Below are positions 1 to 8,469 of a DNA stretch of 18,674 nucleotides, one piece after another; the first letter of the stretch is position 1, and every line of letters begins with the position of its first letter. The translations under genes were made by a program, and so were the position numbers. The DNA comes from an uncultured Bacteroidales bacterium. Lineage in GTDB: Bacteria > Bacteroidota > Bacteroidia > Bacteroidales > WCHB1-69. The notes beneath the pieces are model-generated. The model ran no database searches and was not told the DNA's origin. It was given only the letters and a program-made list of their open reading frames with translations. The stretch is taken from assembly GCA_934699095.1 (NCBI GenBank), contig CAKUVI010000011.1:1-18674 (forward strand). Direction: 5' to 3'.

Positions 1-1338
1 TCTCCTGTTAACATCGCAGCAGAAGGTACCCTCGACTGGGCTACCCGCACTGTTACTATCAGAGTTCAACTCTATTACACAGGAACTCAAACTGTTTCCT
101 CAAATTCATTGAATATTGCAATTACTCAAGACAATGTCATTGGACCGCAAGTCATAAACTCTGGCTGTTCATACCCGCAAATGATGGTTGGCAACCAATA
201 CAGACACATGCACATGCTTCGTCATCTTATGTGCGGACAATGGGGCGAAACCATTGATAATATTACTCAGGGAACCCTCATTGAAAAAACTTATGAATAC
301 CAGATTCCTTATAAATTCGGAATAACATCTCAAGCCATTAACGCATACCTCGAAGACCTTAGATTTGTTGCTTTTGTAAGCGAAGGTCATCAGGAAATTC
401 TTACAGGAGTAGATGTTCCTGTAGAAATTATCAATCGTCCGGCTGTTGAGGCTCGCATCACCGAAGTTGTTGAAAACGCTGTTCTGGATTGTTCAAATCA
501 ATGTGCAGCAAAAATCCACGTCACCAATTCAGGTCTTTCTGAAGACCTTTCATCTATAGGTTTTACATACACTGTTGCAGGTGTTGAGCAAACTGCTCAA
601 TGGAGTGGCACATTAGCACCAGGTGAGAGTACTGTTATTGATATTCCGACATTTGATATTGTACTGAATGAAAATAATGTTTTGAGCGTTTTAGTGACTT
701 CTGTGAATGGCGAAGCTGTTGAATCAGGTGAGCAGACTCTTGATATTACCAAGAATGTCGTTTCTGGTGGTGGTTACATGTATTTCAAGTTCGTCCAAGA
801 CCGTTACGGTGATGAAAGCAGATTCAAATTCTTCGGTCCTGACGGCAATGTTGTTCTCTCAGGAGGTCCTTTCAGCCAGTTGAATTCCAACACTACAAAG
901 GTTCACGAGTTTGATTTCAAACCGACTGTGGCAGGATGCTATCGTCTTGAGGTTTATGACGGATACGGTGATGGTATTAACGCAGGTTATGGTGCTGGTT
1001 ATTTCGAATTGTGGAATTCTCAAAGCGATGTTCTTATCAAAAACAATGGCAAATTCGGTGAGAAAGCTGTTTATTTCATCGAAGTTAGCGCACCATACGC
1101 TGTTCAAGATGTTGATATGATTGATGTAACAGTTTATCCTAACCCTGCATACGACAATGTGACAGTGGCTGGCACAGAAAATGTTACCCGCATTGAGATC
1201 TTCAATATGCAAGGTCAGCTTGTGAAGACTGAAGCCGGTTCAACACAGATCGGTGTCAAAGATCTCGCAAACGGTATCTATATGATGAAGGTTACATCTG
1301 ACAAGGGTACAACAATTCATAAAATTGTCAAAAAATAA
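1..1338 (+). CDS. Omp28-related outer membrane/secreted protein with T9SS type A sorting domain (5' end cut by window)
   Basis: The reading frame is open from base 1 to the TAA at 1336-1338, so the start codon, signal peptide and N-terminal part lie outside the window; 445 residues are visible. Visible residues ~30-75 resemble the Omp28 family of Bacteroidota surface proteins, with an N-I-A-I-T-Q-D-N-V-I-G-P-Q stretch followed by H-M-H-M-L-R-H and C-G-Q-W-G. A beta-rich segment follows, then a module with the acidic loop YDGYGDGI (~residue 319) that is common in secreted Bacteroidota proteins and may bind calcium. Visible residues ~375-445 form a typical type A T9SS C-terminal domain, starting at V-Y-P-N-P and ending in a basic tail (KIVKK). 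The protein is therefore expected to cross the outer membrane through T9SS and be attached to the cell surface. Its biochemical role is unknown. The Omp28 call is from recall of the family pattern and is fairly firm; the sorting domain is clear. Confidence 0.85.
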   Translation, partial: SPVNIAAEGTLDWATRTVTIRVQLYYTGTQTVSSNSLNIAITQDNVIGPQVINSGCSYPQMMVGNQYRHMHMLRHLMCGQWGETIDNITQGTLIEKTYEYQIPYKFGITSQAINAYLEDLRFVAFVSEGHQEILTGVDVPVEIINRPAVEARITEVVENAVLDCSNQCAAKIHVTNSGLSEDLSSIGFTYTVAGVEQTAQWSGTLAPGESTVIDIPTFDIVLNENNVLSVLVTSVNGEAVESGEQTLDITKNVVSGGGYMYFKFVQDRYGDESRFKFFGPDGNVVLSGGPFSQLNSNTTKVHEFDFKPTVAGCYRLEVYDGYGDGINAGYGAGYFELWNSQSDVLIKNNGKFGEKAVYFIEVSAPYAVQDVDMIDVTVYPNPAYDNVTVAGTENVTRIEIFNMQGQLVKTEAGSTQIGVKDLANGIYMMKVTSDKGTTIHKIVKK

Positions 1339-1358
1339 TTTTTTACGATAAATTTTCC

Positions 1359-1386
1359 AAAAGGCGCTTTTTAAGCGCCTTTTTTT
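1359..1386 (+). terminator. Rho-independent terminator of the Omp28-like gene
   Basis: A perfect 11-bp inverted repeat (AAAAGGCGCTT / AAGCGCCTTTT) encloses a TTT loop and runs into a tract of T residues up to 1386. It starts 20 bases after the stop codon of the Omp28-like gene. This is a textbook intrinsic terminator. The A/T-flanked stem means it could also work in the reverse direction, but no minus-strand gene ends nearby. Confidence 0.92.
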
Positions 1387-1616
1387 GTCTCTGCACGCCG
1401 TTGTGACGCTGGTTGTCATTCACGGCGGCCATCGTATTGTTATCTTGGACTTCGGTCACACGTTGCAGGCCATGTCTTCTTCCTCCCCTTTTGCCCGGGA
1501 GAGTCCAAGCAAGGTTGTCTTCTCATGACGGGAGAGTGTATAGGGGTCTGTAGATACAAAACAATCTCATTAGCAATGTTTTAGAACGATAATGTCCAAT
1601 AATCTGGTTTATATGG
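1387..1616. other. Gene-free intergenic stretch, comparatively GC-rich, no assigned function
   Basis: No convincing coding frame occurs here on either strand. The first ~160 bases look clearly richer in G and C than the A/T-rich DNA just before the next promoter. An imperfect stem-loop can be drawn at 1397-1426 (GCCGT..TGAC / GTCA..ACGGC, loop 1408-1414). The hexamer GGCCAT occurs twice, at 1427 and again ~40 bases later. I could not match it to a known RNA family. It may be a decayed sequence, a spacer, or an unrecognised structured RNA. Confidence 0.4.
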
Positions 1617-1644
1617 TTGTCATTAAATAAAATTGTTATCTTTG
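1617..1644 (+). promoter_or_regulatory. Bacteroidota-type promoter for the IgGFc-binding-like gene
   Basis: A -7 box TATCTTTG at 1637-1644 matches the Bacteroidota housekeeping consensus TAnnTTTG. A TTG at 1617-1619 lies 17 bases upstream in the -33 position. Transcription would start around 1650, leaving a short A-rich leader of ~30 bases before the ATG at 1683. This position also rules out the longer reading frame beginning at the TTG at 1617. Confidence 0.7.
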
Positions 1645-1682
1645 CCACATTATTCCACAACGCTAAAAAAAATAATAGGATT

Positions 1683-4382
1683 ATGACGAAAAATATTATC
1701 TCATCAACTCTGCAATGGCTCGTACTTTTGGCCACATTCATGATCAGCATGGCTCCAGTATCATATGCGCAAATTGACAATGTTTTCTGGTTTGCAGCTC
1801 CTGACATTTCACCCACTCACCAGCATAATCCAATTACTTTTTGTTTTACTTCGTTCAGCAATCCGGCAACTGTGACTGTTTCACAGCCCTCAAATCCCTC
1901 TTTCACTCCCAAGACGTTTAATTTAGCGCCGTACAGTTATTATGCTTACGATGTTACAAGCATAGAGAGTTCTATAGCCACTGCGCCTGTCAACACAGTG
2001 AAAAACAGCGGTTTTAAGATAACATCAACCGAAAAGATCACCACATATTTCCAGTTGGGCGCCAACAACAGTGAGATTTACACGCTGAAGGGGCGCAACG
2101 GACTTGGCACTGATTTCATTGTGCCGATGCAGAATTATCTGTTGGTGGGTCCTCCGTCTGATGCGCGCAGCAGCATAGAGATAGTGGCGACGGAGAACAA
2201 CACAACAGTCACCATTGTGCCATCCAAGCCTTTGATGGGCAATTTGCCTGCCGGTGTGCCGATAACGATCACTTTGAATGCAGGGCAGACCTACTGCATC
2301 AAGTCTATCGACCAGACGGCGGCGGGGCATCTTGGCAACACCCGGATAACATCCGACAAGCCTATAGCCGTGAACTCCACCGACGACTCTGTGGCATCGA
2401 ACCAAATCGCCGGTTATTCTGGGCAAGACCTTGTGGCAGAACAGATTACGCCAATTGAATATGCTGGAGACTTGTTTATTGCCATGTGGAACAACAGGGC
2501 ATTCGAATCGGTTTTTGTATTTCCGACGCAGGACACCACGCACGTCTATATCAACGGATCTACCACACCTGCGGCAACGCTAAACGTAGGGCAACAGTAC
2601 ACCTATATGCTGAGCAACTCGCCTACGATAGCCACGATGATAACATCCGACAAGCCTGTACTCGTGTTCCAGCTCACCGGTTCGGAGGGCGAGGCCGGCG
2701 GAACGCAGCTTCCCGCACTCGGTTGCACCGGCTCGCAGGAGGTTGTTTACGCACGCCCTTCCTATTCCACGCACCTGCGCCTCTCCATTGTGGTGCAGAC
2801 TGATTATACCAGTGGTTTCACAATGACTGTTGGAAACAACAATGTCAACGTGCCTGCCTCTTATTTCACCCAAATCCCAAACAATCCTGAATGGTCGTAT
2901 TGCTATCGTGACTTCTCAAGTTCGGTGCCGACACAGACGGTGATGACCCTCAAGAACAGCATGGGACCATTCCACCTCGGCATCCTCGACTACTATACCG
3001 GAATGTCTTCCTCGTTGGGCTATTTCAGCGACTACAGCAGCGTTGGCCGCGTCAACCTCATGATGCGTAATATCTATTGTTTGCACGACAGCGTCGAATT
3101 TACCTATTTTGCCGACAATATAGACTCCATGTATGTACTTACAAGCAACGGCGACACCATTACTGAGCAGCCGTTTATGCTGCATGATTTGGCTATAACC
3201 GACACCGGATACTATTTCCTTATGGCACACAGCGCTATTGGTTGTGAAGACACTTGGCTTAAGGATAGTGTTGATATTCAAGTAGTTAATACTTATAAGC
3301 CGAACCTTGGCGATGACCAGTACCTCTGCACAGGTGAAGTCGCTACCCTCAAGGCCAACTATTCTCAAGGCGATGTGACCTATTTCTGGAACACGGGAGA
3401 CGAGACCGACTCTATAGAGGTTATCACAACAGGACAATATATACTTAACGTATATATGGACAATGAGGGCTCCAATTCGCAGTGCGAGAGCTCCGACACC
3501 GTCAATGTTGTCTTTTATGACCTGCCGCGTACAGATTTCGAGTCGGATATCCAGTCGGGATGCACGCCAATCACCGTTCATTTTACAGACCTGTCGGAAC
3601 CGACTGTTGAGGGCCTTTCAACCGAATGGTATGTCTTTGACCAGGATTTCACGATAGTAGATTACTCAAACGAAGACAATCCGGTCTTTACATTCAATGA
3701 CGAAGGCACATATTCAGTGAAGCTTGTGATAACAACGCAGGAAGGCTGCCGTGATTCATTGATAAAATGGAACTATATCCAGTCGTCGGCGCAACCAAAA
3801 TTGGATTTTCTTGCTTCCCCGGAGATCTCCATGATCAGCGAAAATGGTGGAAATGTTGACTTTACGGCATATTTGTCAGATAATATGTCGGAGAATATTA
3901 ACGGTACCATTGTATGGAATTTTGGAGACGGCGAGGAGACAGAAGGAGAGTTGAACACAAGCCATGCATATTCAACGTGGGGTGATTACATTGTGACCCT
4001 CACACTCTCGACATACGCCGGTTGTGCTGATTCTGTCAGCCATATTGTTGTGGTTGAAGACGATTTGATATTCCCCAATGTGATAACGCCAAATGCAGAC
4101 AATGTGAACGATGTTTGGGCAATAGGGAACCTCAACACCAACATCAATCCGGAGGATCCTGACAAATACAGGGCCAATAGCCTTCGCATACATGACAGAT
4201 GGGGCAGGTTAGTGTTCCATGCTGAGAATTATGACACATACTCGCGCGACGGCGAAATATTTGTTGGCACAAATCCCTTTGATGGAGCTAACCTGCCCGA
4301 CGGAGTTTACTATTTCTCGTTCACCTACAAAGGCAAAGCGAAAACAACAGTATATAATGGTTCAATCACCATTGTCAGGTGA
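1683..4382 (+). CDS. Secreted T9SS type B protein with IgGFc-binding-like head and PKD stalk
   Basis: The product has 899 residues. I chose the ATG at 1683 because it begins a clear signal peptide (residues 1-29, cleavage likely at SYA|Q) and lies downstream of the promoter. Residues ~30-455 resemble the IgGFc-binding protein N-terminal family: N-S-E-I-Y-T-L-K-G, G-T-D-F-I-V-P-M-Q, a T-V-T-I strand, and the motif ITSDKP at 222-227 and again at 320-325. Residues ~460-610 hold two Ig-like segments, ~613-700 and ~703-793 two PKD-like domains (the second with W-N-F-G-D-G), and 797-899 a CHU_C (gliding-motility-associated, T9SS type B) sorting domain beginning FPNVITPN. It should be exported by Sec and then T9SS to the cell surface or medium, probably as an adhesin or binding protein. 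The ligand is unknown; IgG binding is only the namesake activity. Residues 460-899 are homologous to the end of the protein at 5541-7730. Its stop codon directly abuts that of the YitT gene on the other strand. Confidence 0.88.
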   Translation: MTKNIISSTLQWLVLLATFMISMAPVSYAQIDNVFWFAAPDISPTHQHNPITFCFTSFSNPATVTVSQPSNPSFTPKTFNLAPYSYYAYDVTSIESSIATAPVNTVKNSGFKITSTEKITTYFQLGANNSEIYTLKGRNGLGTDFIVPMQNYLLVGPPSDARSSIEIVATENNTTVTIVPSKPLMGNLPAGVPITITLNAGQTYCIKSIDQTAAGHLGNTRITSDKPIAVNSTDDSVASNQIAGYSGQDLVAEQITPIEYAGDLFIAMWNNRAFESVFVFPTQDTTHVYINGSTTPAATLNVGQQYTYMLSNSPTIATMITSDKPVLVFQLTGSEGEAGGTQLPALGCTGSQEVVYARPSYSTHLRLSIVVQTDYTSGFTMTVGNNNVNVPASYFTQIPNNPEWSYCYRDFSSSVPTQTVMTLKNSMGPFHLGILDYYTGMSSSLGYFSDYSSVGRVNLMMRNIYCLHDSVEFTYFADNIDSMYVLTSNGDTITEQPFMLHDLAITDTGYYFLMAHSAIGCEDTWLKDSVDIQVVNTYKPNLGDDQYLCTGEVATLKANYSQGDVTYFWNTGDETDSIEVITTGQYILNVYMDNEGSNSQCESSDTVNVVFYDLPRTDFESDIQSGCTPITVHFTDLSEPTVEGLSTEWYVFDQDFTIVDYSNEDNPVFTFNDEGTYSVKLVITTQEGCRDSLIKWNYIQSSAQPKLDFLASPEISMISENGGNVDFTAYLSDNMSENINGTIVWNFGDGEETEGELNTSHAYSTWGDYIVTLTLSTYAGCADSVSHIVVVEDDLIFPNVITPNADNVNDVWAIGNLNTNINPEDPDKYRANSLRIHDRWGRLVFHAENYDTYSRDGEIFVGTNPFDGANLPDGVYYFSFTYKGKAKTTVYNGSITIVR

Positions 4383-5327
4383 TTATCGTTTTTCGGCGTG
4401 TGATTTCGCCTTCTTTTTATCCTTAAACCATAATCCGTAAACTTCGCTTACATTGCCTGCGGTGATGAAAGCCTTGATCTCGTTCTTGCCGATGTATTCC
4501 ATAAGGCTTGAGAATTCGTCCTTTGTGAGCAATGTTTCAAGTTCGATGGATTTCTCGTTAGTGTAGCCGCCGATAACCTCGTAAAGAGTGCATCCGCGCA
4601 CCAGATCGTTGATGATATATTGGCGTATGAGCTCATAGTCTTTGGAGACGATGCAGACTCTCTTCCTGTTGTTGAGCGTCGCCGTAAAGTAGTCAACCAC
4701 AAGTCCGTTAATCCAAGTGCCGATGAGTCCGATTACAACCATGCGGAACGGGTTGATGGCAAATGCCGTGCAGCAGATGCAGGCGCCGGCGATGGAAACA
4801 GACTTTCCAATGTCGAAATGGAGGTATTTGTTCACAATCTTGGCCAAGATGTCAAGACCGCCTGTGGATGCGTTGATGGAGAACAACACAGCCTGTGCGG
4901 CGCTCAGCAAGAGCACAAAACAGCAAAGGTCGAACCAAAGATCACCCATTACTGAAGGGATTTCTGTGCCTTCGCTTACAAATCTCGTATATGGCAGCAC
5001 CTTGTCTAAAAGCCCCATCAACGGACCTAAGATAAGTGCCGTATAGACTGTTTTGATACCGAACTCCTTGTCGATGAGGAAATAAGCCATCACCAGAAGT
5101 ATTGCATTGATGATGAAAACCACTGTCGGTATCGGCAGTCCGAAACCGAAAAACTTCTCTGAGATGCCGCTGATCACGATTGACAGACCTGAGATAGTTC
5201 CTATGATCAGTTTGCTCGGAACTAAGAAATAGTACACCGCAATGGCCGTGATTAACATTCCCAAAGTCATGATAAACCACTCAACCCAGAATTTTTTTGT
5301 CGCAATTAATTGTAAAATCTTTTTCAT
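4383..5327 (-). CDS. YitT family membrane protein (YitT domain plus DUF2179)
   Basis: The product has 314 residues. Residues ~15-215 contain about six hydrophobic helices (for example ~15-35, 66-86, 93-110, 131-151, 177-215), with the family signature S-T-G-G-L-D-I at 154-160. Residues ~223-300 form the soluble C-terminal DUF2179 domain, which begins R-V-C-I-V-S and contains a G-G-Y-T segment. Proteins of this family are integral inner-membrane proteins with no firmly established general function. The domain order and length are normal. The gene lies antisense between two paralogous T9SS cargo genes, with no bases between its stop and that of the IgGFc-like gene. A short leader and a TACTTTTG box precede it, so it is probably transcribed alone. 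Confidence 0.9.
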   Translation of the reverse strand: MKKILQLIATKKFWVEWFIMTLGMLITAIAVYYFLVPSKLIIGTISGLSIVISGISEKFFGFGLPIPTVVFIINAILLVMAYFLIDKEFGIKTVYTALILGPLMGLLDKVLPYTRFVSEGTEIPSVMGDLWFDLCCFVLLLSAAQAVLFSINASTGGLDILAKIVNKYLHFDIGKSVSIAGACICCTAFAINPFRMVVIGLIGTWINGLVVDYFTATLNNRKRVCIVSKDYELIRQYIINDLVRGCTLYEVIGGYTNEKSIELETLLTKDEFSSLMEYIGKNEIKAFITAGNVSEVYGLWFKDKKKAKSHAEKR

Positions 5328-5381
5328 AAAGTATTGTGTGATAAATGTTTATATTAATTTCGCTAAAATTTTTTTCGGCGG

Positions 5382-5389
5382 CAAAAGTA
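5382..5389 (-). promoter_or_regulatory. Probable -7 box for the YitT gene
   Basis: Read on the minus strand, these bases are TACTTTTG, which matches TAnnTTTG and lies ~55 bases upstream of the YitT ATG. No clear TTG is found at the -33 position, so the call is moderate. This and the plus-strand promoter at 5470-5497 share the divergent 213-base spacer. Confidence 0.5.
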
Positions 5390-5469
5390 CAAGTTTTCCT
5401 AATAGCAGTAACGAATTTTGAAATTTTTACGACAATTATTTTAGACTGGGTATATGACGTTTTTTTTTC

Positions 5470-5497
5470 TTTGTCTTTGATTAATTTTATATCTTTG
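5470..5497 (+). promoter_or_regulatory. Bacteroidota-type promoter for the choice-of-anchor-L gene
   Basis: TATCTTTG at 5490-5497 fits the -7 consensus, with TTTG at 5470-5473 as the -33 element (spacer 16, slightly short). The same octamer TATCTTTG precedes the paralogous gene at 1683. The leader is ~40 bases long and A-rich up to the ATG at 5541. Confidence 0.65.
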
Positions 5498-5540
5498 CAA
5501 ATTACAAAAAAATATAAACGACAATAAAATATCGAAATAT

Positions 5541-7730
5541 ATGAAGAGAGCTTTTTTAACATTTTTCGCATTGTTATGTATGGTTGGAACTGTGTTCTCG
5601 CAGGGCAATAACCTGACGGTGGCCTCAATGTATGCGGATTTTATAGACACGGTTCTGAAATATCACCTTCAGGGAGATGGCGTTGAGTTGTCGAACGGAA
5701 AGTTCAACAATCAGACAGGACAGATTCTCTCTCCTCAGATCGGTGTGTTCAACAGGAACAACTACACCACATTCCCGTTCGAGACGGGTATAGTGATGAC
5801 TACTGGAAACACCAGCATAGCAGCGGGTCCGCACAGTTCTGTCTCTTCATCTACTGGTGTTCAGTCATACAGCGACCAGCAGATTCAGAGTGCGGGTTTG
5901 GCCACAGCCACGATGTATAATTGTGCTGCAATAGACTTCGATTTCTTGGCATACGCCGATACATTTGCCTTTGGCTACGTGTTCGCCTCGAATGAGTACC
6001 CGAACTTTGTGTGCGGTACCTTCAATGATGTGTTCGCTTTCTTCCTCACGGGCACTGATCCTGTTACAGGTCTTAGTACAACCAAGAATGTGGCCGTTAT
6101 TCCCGGCACTGTGTCAGCTACTAACCCCAATGGCATCCCGGTGTCAATCAACACTATCAATGGAGGAGCTTCCAGTAGCGGTTCGTCAGTATGTTACAAC
6201 GGCACATACTCCAACTACTTTGTGGCCAACTACAGTGGGGTGGGGGTAGGATTCACAGGAATGACTGTCGCGTTGTATGCCGAGGGCAAGATTAACGCCT
6301 GCGAGACTTACCACATGCACCTCGGTGTCTGCAACATCGGTGACAACTCATACGATTCCGGTGTGTTCCTGCAAGAGAAATCCTTCGTCAGCAAATTGGA
6401 GACCAAGCTGATGATGCGAGAGGAATGGTGCCTTCACGAAGACATCAAGTTTACGTATGCTTCCGGCGAGATCGACTCTTCATATTTAGTGACATCACAT
6501 GGCGACACCATCTGGCAAGAACCGTTTATCCTGCCCGACGCAGCCGTGGCCGACAGCGGATGGTACTACCTGCATGTACACAGCGCCCTGCCGTGTGTTG
6601 ACTTGTGGTCAACCGACAGTATAAAGATTTCTGTTGTGAATACTTACAAACCGGATCTTGGCCCTGACCAGTACCTCTGCACCGGCGAGGTTGCTGTCGT
6701 TAGCGCCAACTACTCCGGAGAAGATGTAAGCTACTATTGGAATACAGGCGACAATACCGACGAGATTGAAGTCATCACTTCAGGACAGTATGTCTTGGAT
6801 GTGGAAATCAAGAACGCATCCACCAATTCGGTCTGCAAGAGCTCTGATACGGTGGAAGTTCATTTTTATGAGCTTCCATACGTTGATTTTGACGGCACTA
6901 ACCTGCAGGGATGCACACCGCTGAACGTGTCACTTACCAACAACTCGACCACTACCACTGGAGGATTTACATCTGAATGGACCCTCTTCGACGAAAATTT
7001 CAATCTGATTGATTACTCAACAGACAATAATCCGTCGTTCACGTTCAATGATGCCGGATATATTTCTGTCAAACTTGTGGTCACTTCAGACGATGGCTGT
7101 AAGGATTCGCTGATAAAATGGAATTACATCTCGGCTTCGGCGCAACCTCAGTTGGAATTCTCGGCAAGTCCGGAAATCTCCCTTATGAGTGAAACTCAAG
7201 GCAATGTTGAGTTTACTTCCTATCTGTCGGATAACATTGTCGGCAATACCAACAACCACATTCAGTGGACTTTCGGCGACGGTGAGGACAGCGACGAGCT
7301 TAACCCGACCCACCAGTACGATTCATGGGGCGACTACATAGTGACACTCTCACTGACAACCGAGGAGGGTTGTGCTGACTCAATCAGCCATATCATAGTA
7401 ATAGAGGACGATCTGATTTTCCCGAATGTGATAACCCCGAACGGTGACGGTGTCAACGATGTGTGGGCCATCGGCAACCTGAATACCGACATCAACCCGG
7501 AGGATCCGGACAAATATCGCCATAATGAGTTGCGTATAAGCGATCGCAACGGCAAGGTTGTATATCATGTCAAGAATTATGACACCTATTCCAAGGACGG
7601 TCAGATATACATCGGATCCAATGTCTTCGACGGACTGAGCGTTTCGGATGGCGTTTATTATTATTCGTTCACATATAAAGGAAAAGCCAAACAGACTAAA
7701 TATAACGGTTCAATCACAATCATCAGATAA
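5541..7730 (+). CDS. Secreted T9SS type B protein with choice-of-anchor-L-like head and PKD stalk
   Basis: The product has 729 residues. Residues 1-20 are a signal peptide (cleavage likely at FS|Q). Residues ~28-285 resemble the choice-of-anchor L domain: F-E-T-G-I-V-M-T-T-G, then F-A-S-N-E-Y-P-N-F-V-C, F-N-D-V-F-A-F-F, P-V-S-I-N-T-I-N, C-E-T-Y-H-M-H-L and Y-D-S-G-V-F-L. Residues 291-729 are homologous, module for module, to residues 460-899 of the product at 1683-4382: two Ig-like segments, two PKD-like domains (the second with W-T-F-G-D-G) and a 103-residue CHU_C type B sorting domain at 627-729. It is expected to be exported through Sec and T9SS. The head domain has no defined biochemical activity, so the role (surface adhesion or matrix) is inferred from architecture alone. 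The stop is 34 bases before the peptidase gene, so read-through into the next genes is possible. Confidence 0.88.
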   Translation: MKRAFLTFFALLCMVGTVFSQGNNLTVASMYADFIDTVLKYHLQGDGVELSNGKFNNQTGQILSPQIGVFNRNNYTTFPFETGIVMTTGNTSIAAGPHSSVSSSTGVQSYSDQQIQSAGLATATMYNCAAIDFDFLAYADTFAFGYVFASNEYPNFVCGTFNDVFAFFLTGTDPVTGLSTTKNVAVIPGTVSATNPNGIPVSINTINGGASSSGSSVCYNGTYSNYFVANYSGVGVGFTGMTVALYAEGKINACETYHMHLGVCNIGDNSYDSGVFLQEKSFVSKLETKLMMREEWCLHEDIKFTYASGEIDSSYLVTSHGDTIWQEPFILPDAAVADSGWYYLHVHSALPCVDLWSTDSIKISVVNTYKPDLGPDQYLCTGEVAVVSANYSGEDVSYYWNTGDNTDEIEVITSGQYVLDVEIKNASTNSVCKSSDTVEVHFYELPYVDFDGTNLQGCTPLNVSLTNNSTTTTGGFTSEWTLFDENFNLIDYSTDNNPSFTFNDAGYISVKLVVTSDDGCKDSLIKWNYISASAQPQLEFSASPEISLMSETQGNVEFTSYLSDNIVGNTNNHIQWTFGDGEDSDELNPTHQYDSWGDYIVTLSLTTEEGCADSISHIIVIEDDLIFPNVITPNGDGVNDVWAIGNLNTDINPEDPDKYRHNELRISDRNGKVVYHVKNYDTYSKDGQIYIGSNVFDGLSVSDGVYYYSFTYKGKAKQTKYNGSITIIR

Positions 7731-7764
7731 CTATTAATCCATAATCAACAGAAAATCAAATATT

Positions 7765-8457
7765 ATGACTTATTTTTTGATATTCATCATTTTGATGGTG
7801 GCGAGTCTTATAATACAGAAGACTCTGACTTCTCGAATTGACAAATATTCAAAGGTGCCCCTTTCAAGTGGTTTGTCGGGGAAGGAGATTGCAGAGAAGA
7901 TGTTGCGCGACAACGGTATTTACGATGTATCGGTCACTTCGGTGCCGGGCATGTTGACAGACCATTACGATCCCACCAAGAAGACCGTGAATCTGAGTCA
8001 GGATGTTTATAGTGGGCGCAGCATAGCATCTGCGGCGGTTGCGGCGCACGAATGCGGGCATGCGGTGCAGCACGCCACTGCCTACCGCTGGCTGACCATG
8101 CGTTCAAAGATGGTGCCCGTGGTGCAGTTCGGATCTCAATTCTCACAGTGGGTGCTTTTGGCCGGTATAGTGGTTTTGGGGTTCTCCAATCTGGTTGGTC
8201 GCTGGATCCTCCTGATAGGCATCGCTCTTTTTGCACTCACAACTCTTTTCTCTATCATTACTCTCCCGGTAGAGTACAATGCATCAGAGCGCGCCGTTGA
8301 ATGGCTCGACTCTACAGGCATAACGGCCGGAGAGGAGACTGCAATGGCAAAGGACGCGTTGAAGTGGGCGGCCCGTACATACCTCATTGCGGCAATTTCG
8401 TCTTTGGCTACATTGCTGTACTATATTTCTATTTTCTTGGGTAGTAACAGAGATTAA
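7765..8457 (+). CDS. YugP-type membrane zinc metallopeptidase
   Basis: The product has 230 residues, normal for this family (Zn_peptidase_2). Residues ~2-18 form an N-terminal membrane helix and ~124-165 hold two more hydrophobic segments, with another near the C-terminus (~207-225). The HExxH zinc site is HECGH at 95-99, inside A-A-H-E-C-G-H-A-V-Q. Downstream, L-P-V-E-Y-N-A-S matches the family's conserved second motif, whose Glu is the likely third zinc ligand. Together these predict an active, membrane-bound metalloprotease; its substrates are unknown. The gene heads a run of four closely spaced genes (gaps of 12, 17 and 10 bases between the chosen ends and starts). Confidence 0.9.
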   Translation: MTYFLIFIILMVASLIIQKTLTSRIDKYSKVPLSSGLSGKEIAEKMLRDNGIYDVSVTSVPGMLTDHYDPTKKTVNLSQDVYSGRSIASAAVAAHECGHAVQHATAYRWLTMRSKMVPVVQFGSQFSQWVLLAGIVVLGFSNLVGRWILLIGIALFALTTLFSIITLPVEYNASERAVEWLDSTGITAGEETAMAKDALKWAARTYLIAAISSLATLLYYISIFLGSNRD

Positions 8458-8469
8458 TTGATTCATTTT

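Noticed and set aside
1387..1616. RNase P or 6S RNA in the gene-free stretch
   Set aside because: I looked for the conserved RNase P core (GAGGAAAGTC-like) and a long central bubble as in 6S RNA and could not place either.
1617..1682. Longer N-terminus for the IgGFc-like protein from the TTG at 1617
   Set aside because: It would start inside the promoter, upstream of the likely transcription start, and place 22 residues before the signal peptide.
2025..2543. Open frame of 172 codons on the minus strand
   Set aside because: It lies wholly inside the IgGFc-binding-like gene, has no recognisable motif and is explained by the codon pattern of the plus-strand gene.
2916..3581. Open frame of 221 codons on the minus strand
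   Set aside because: It is the antisense shadow of the Ig/PKD stalk of the T9SS protein; no start context, signal or domain is visible.
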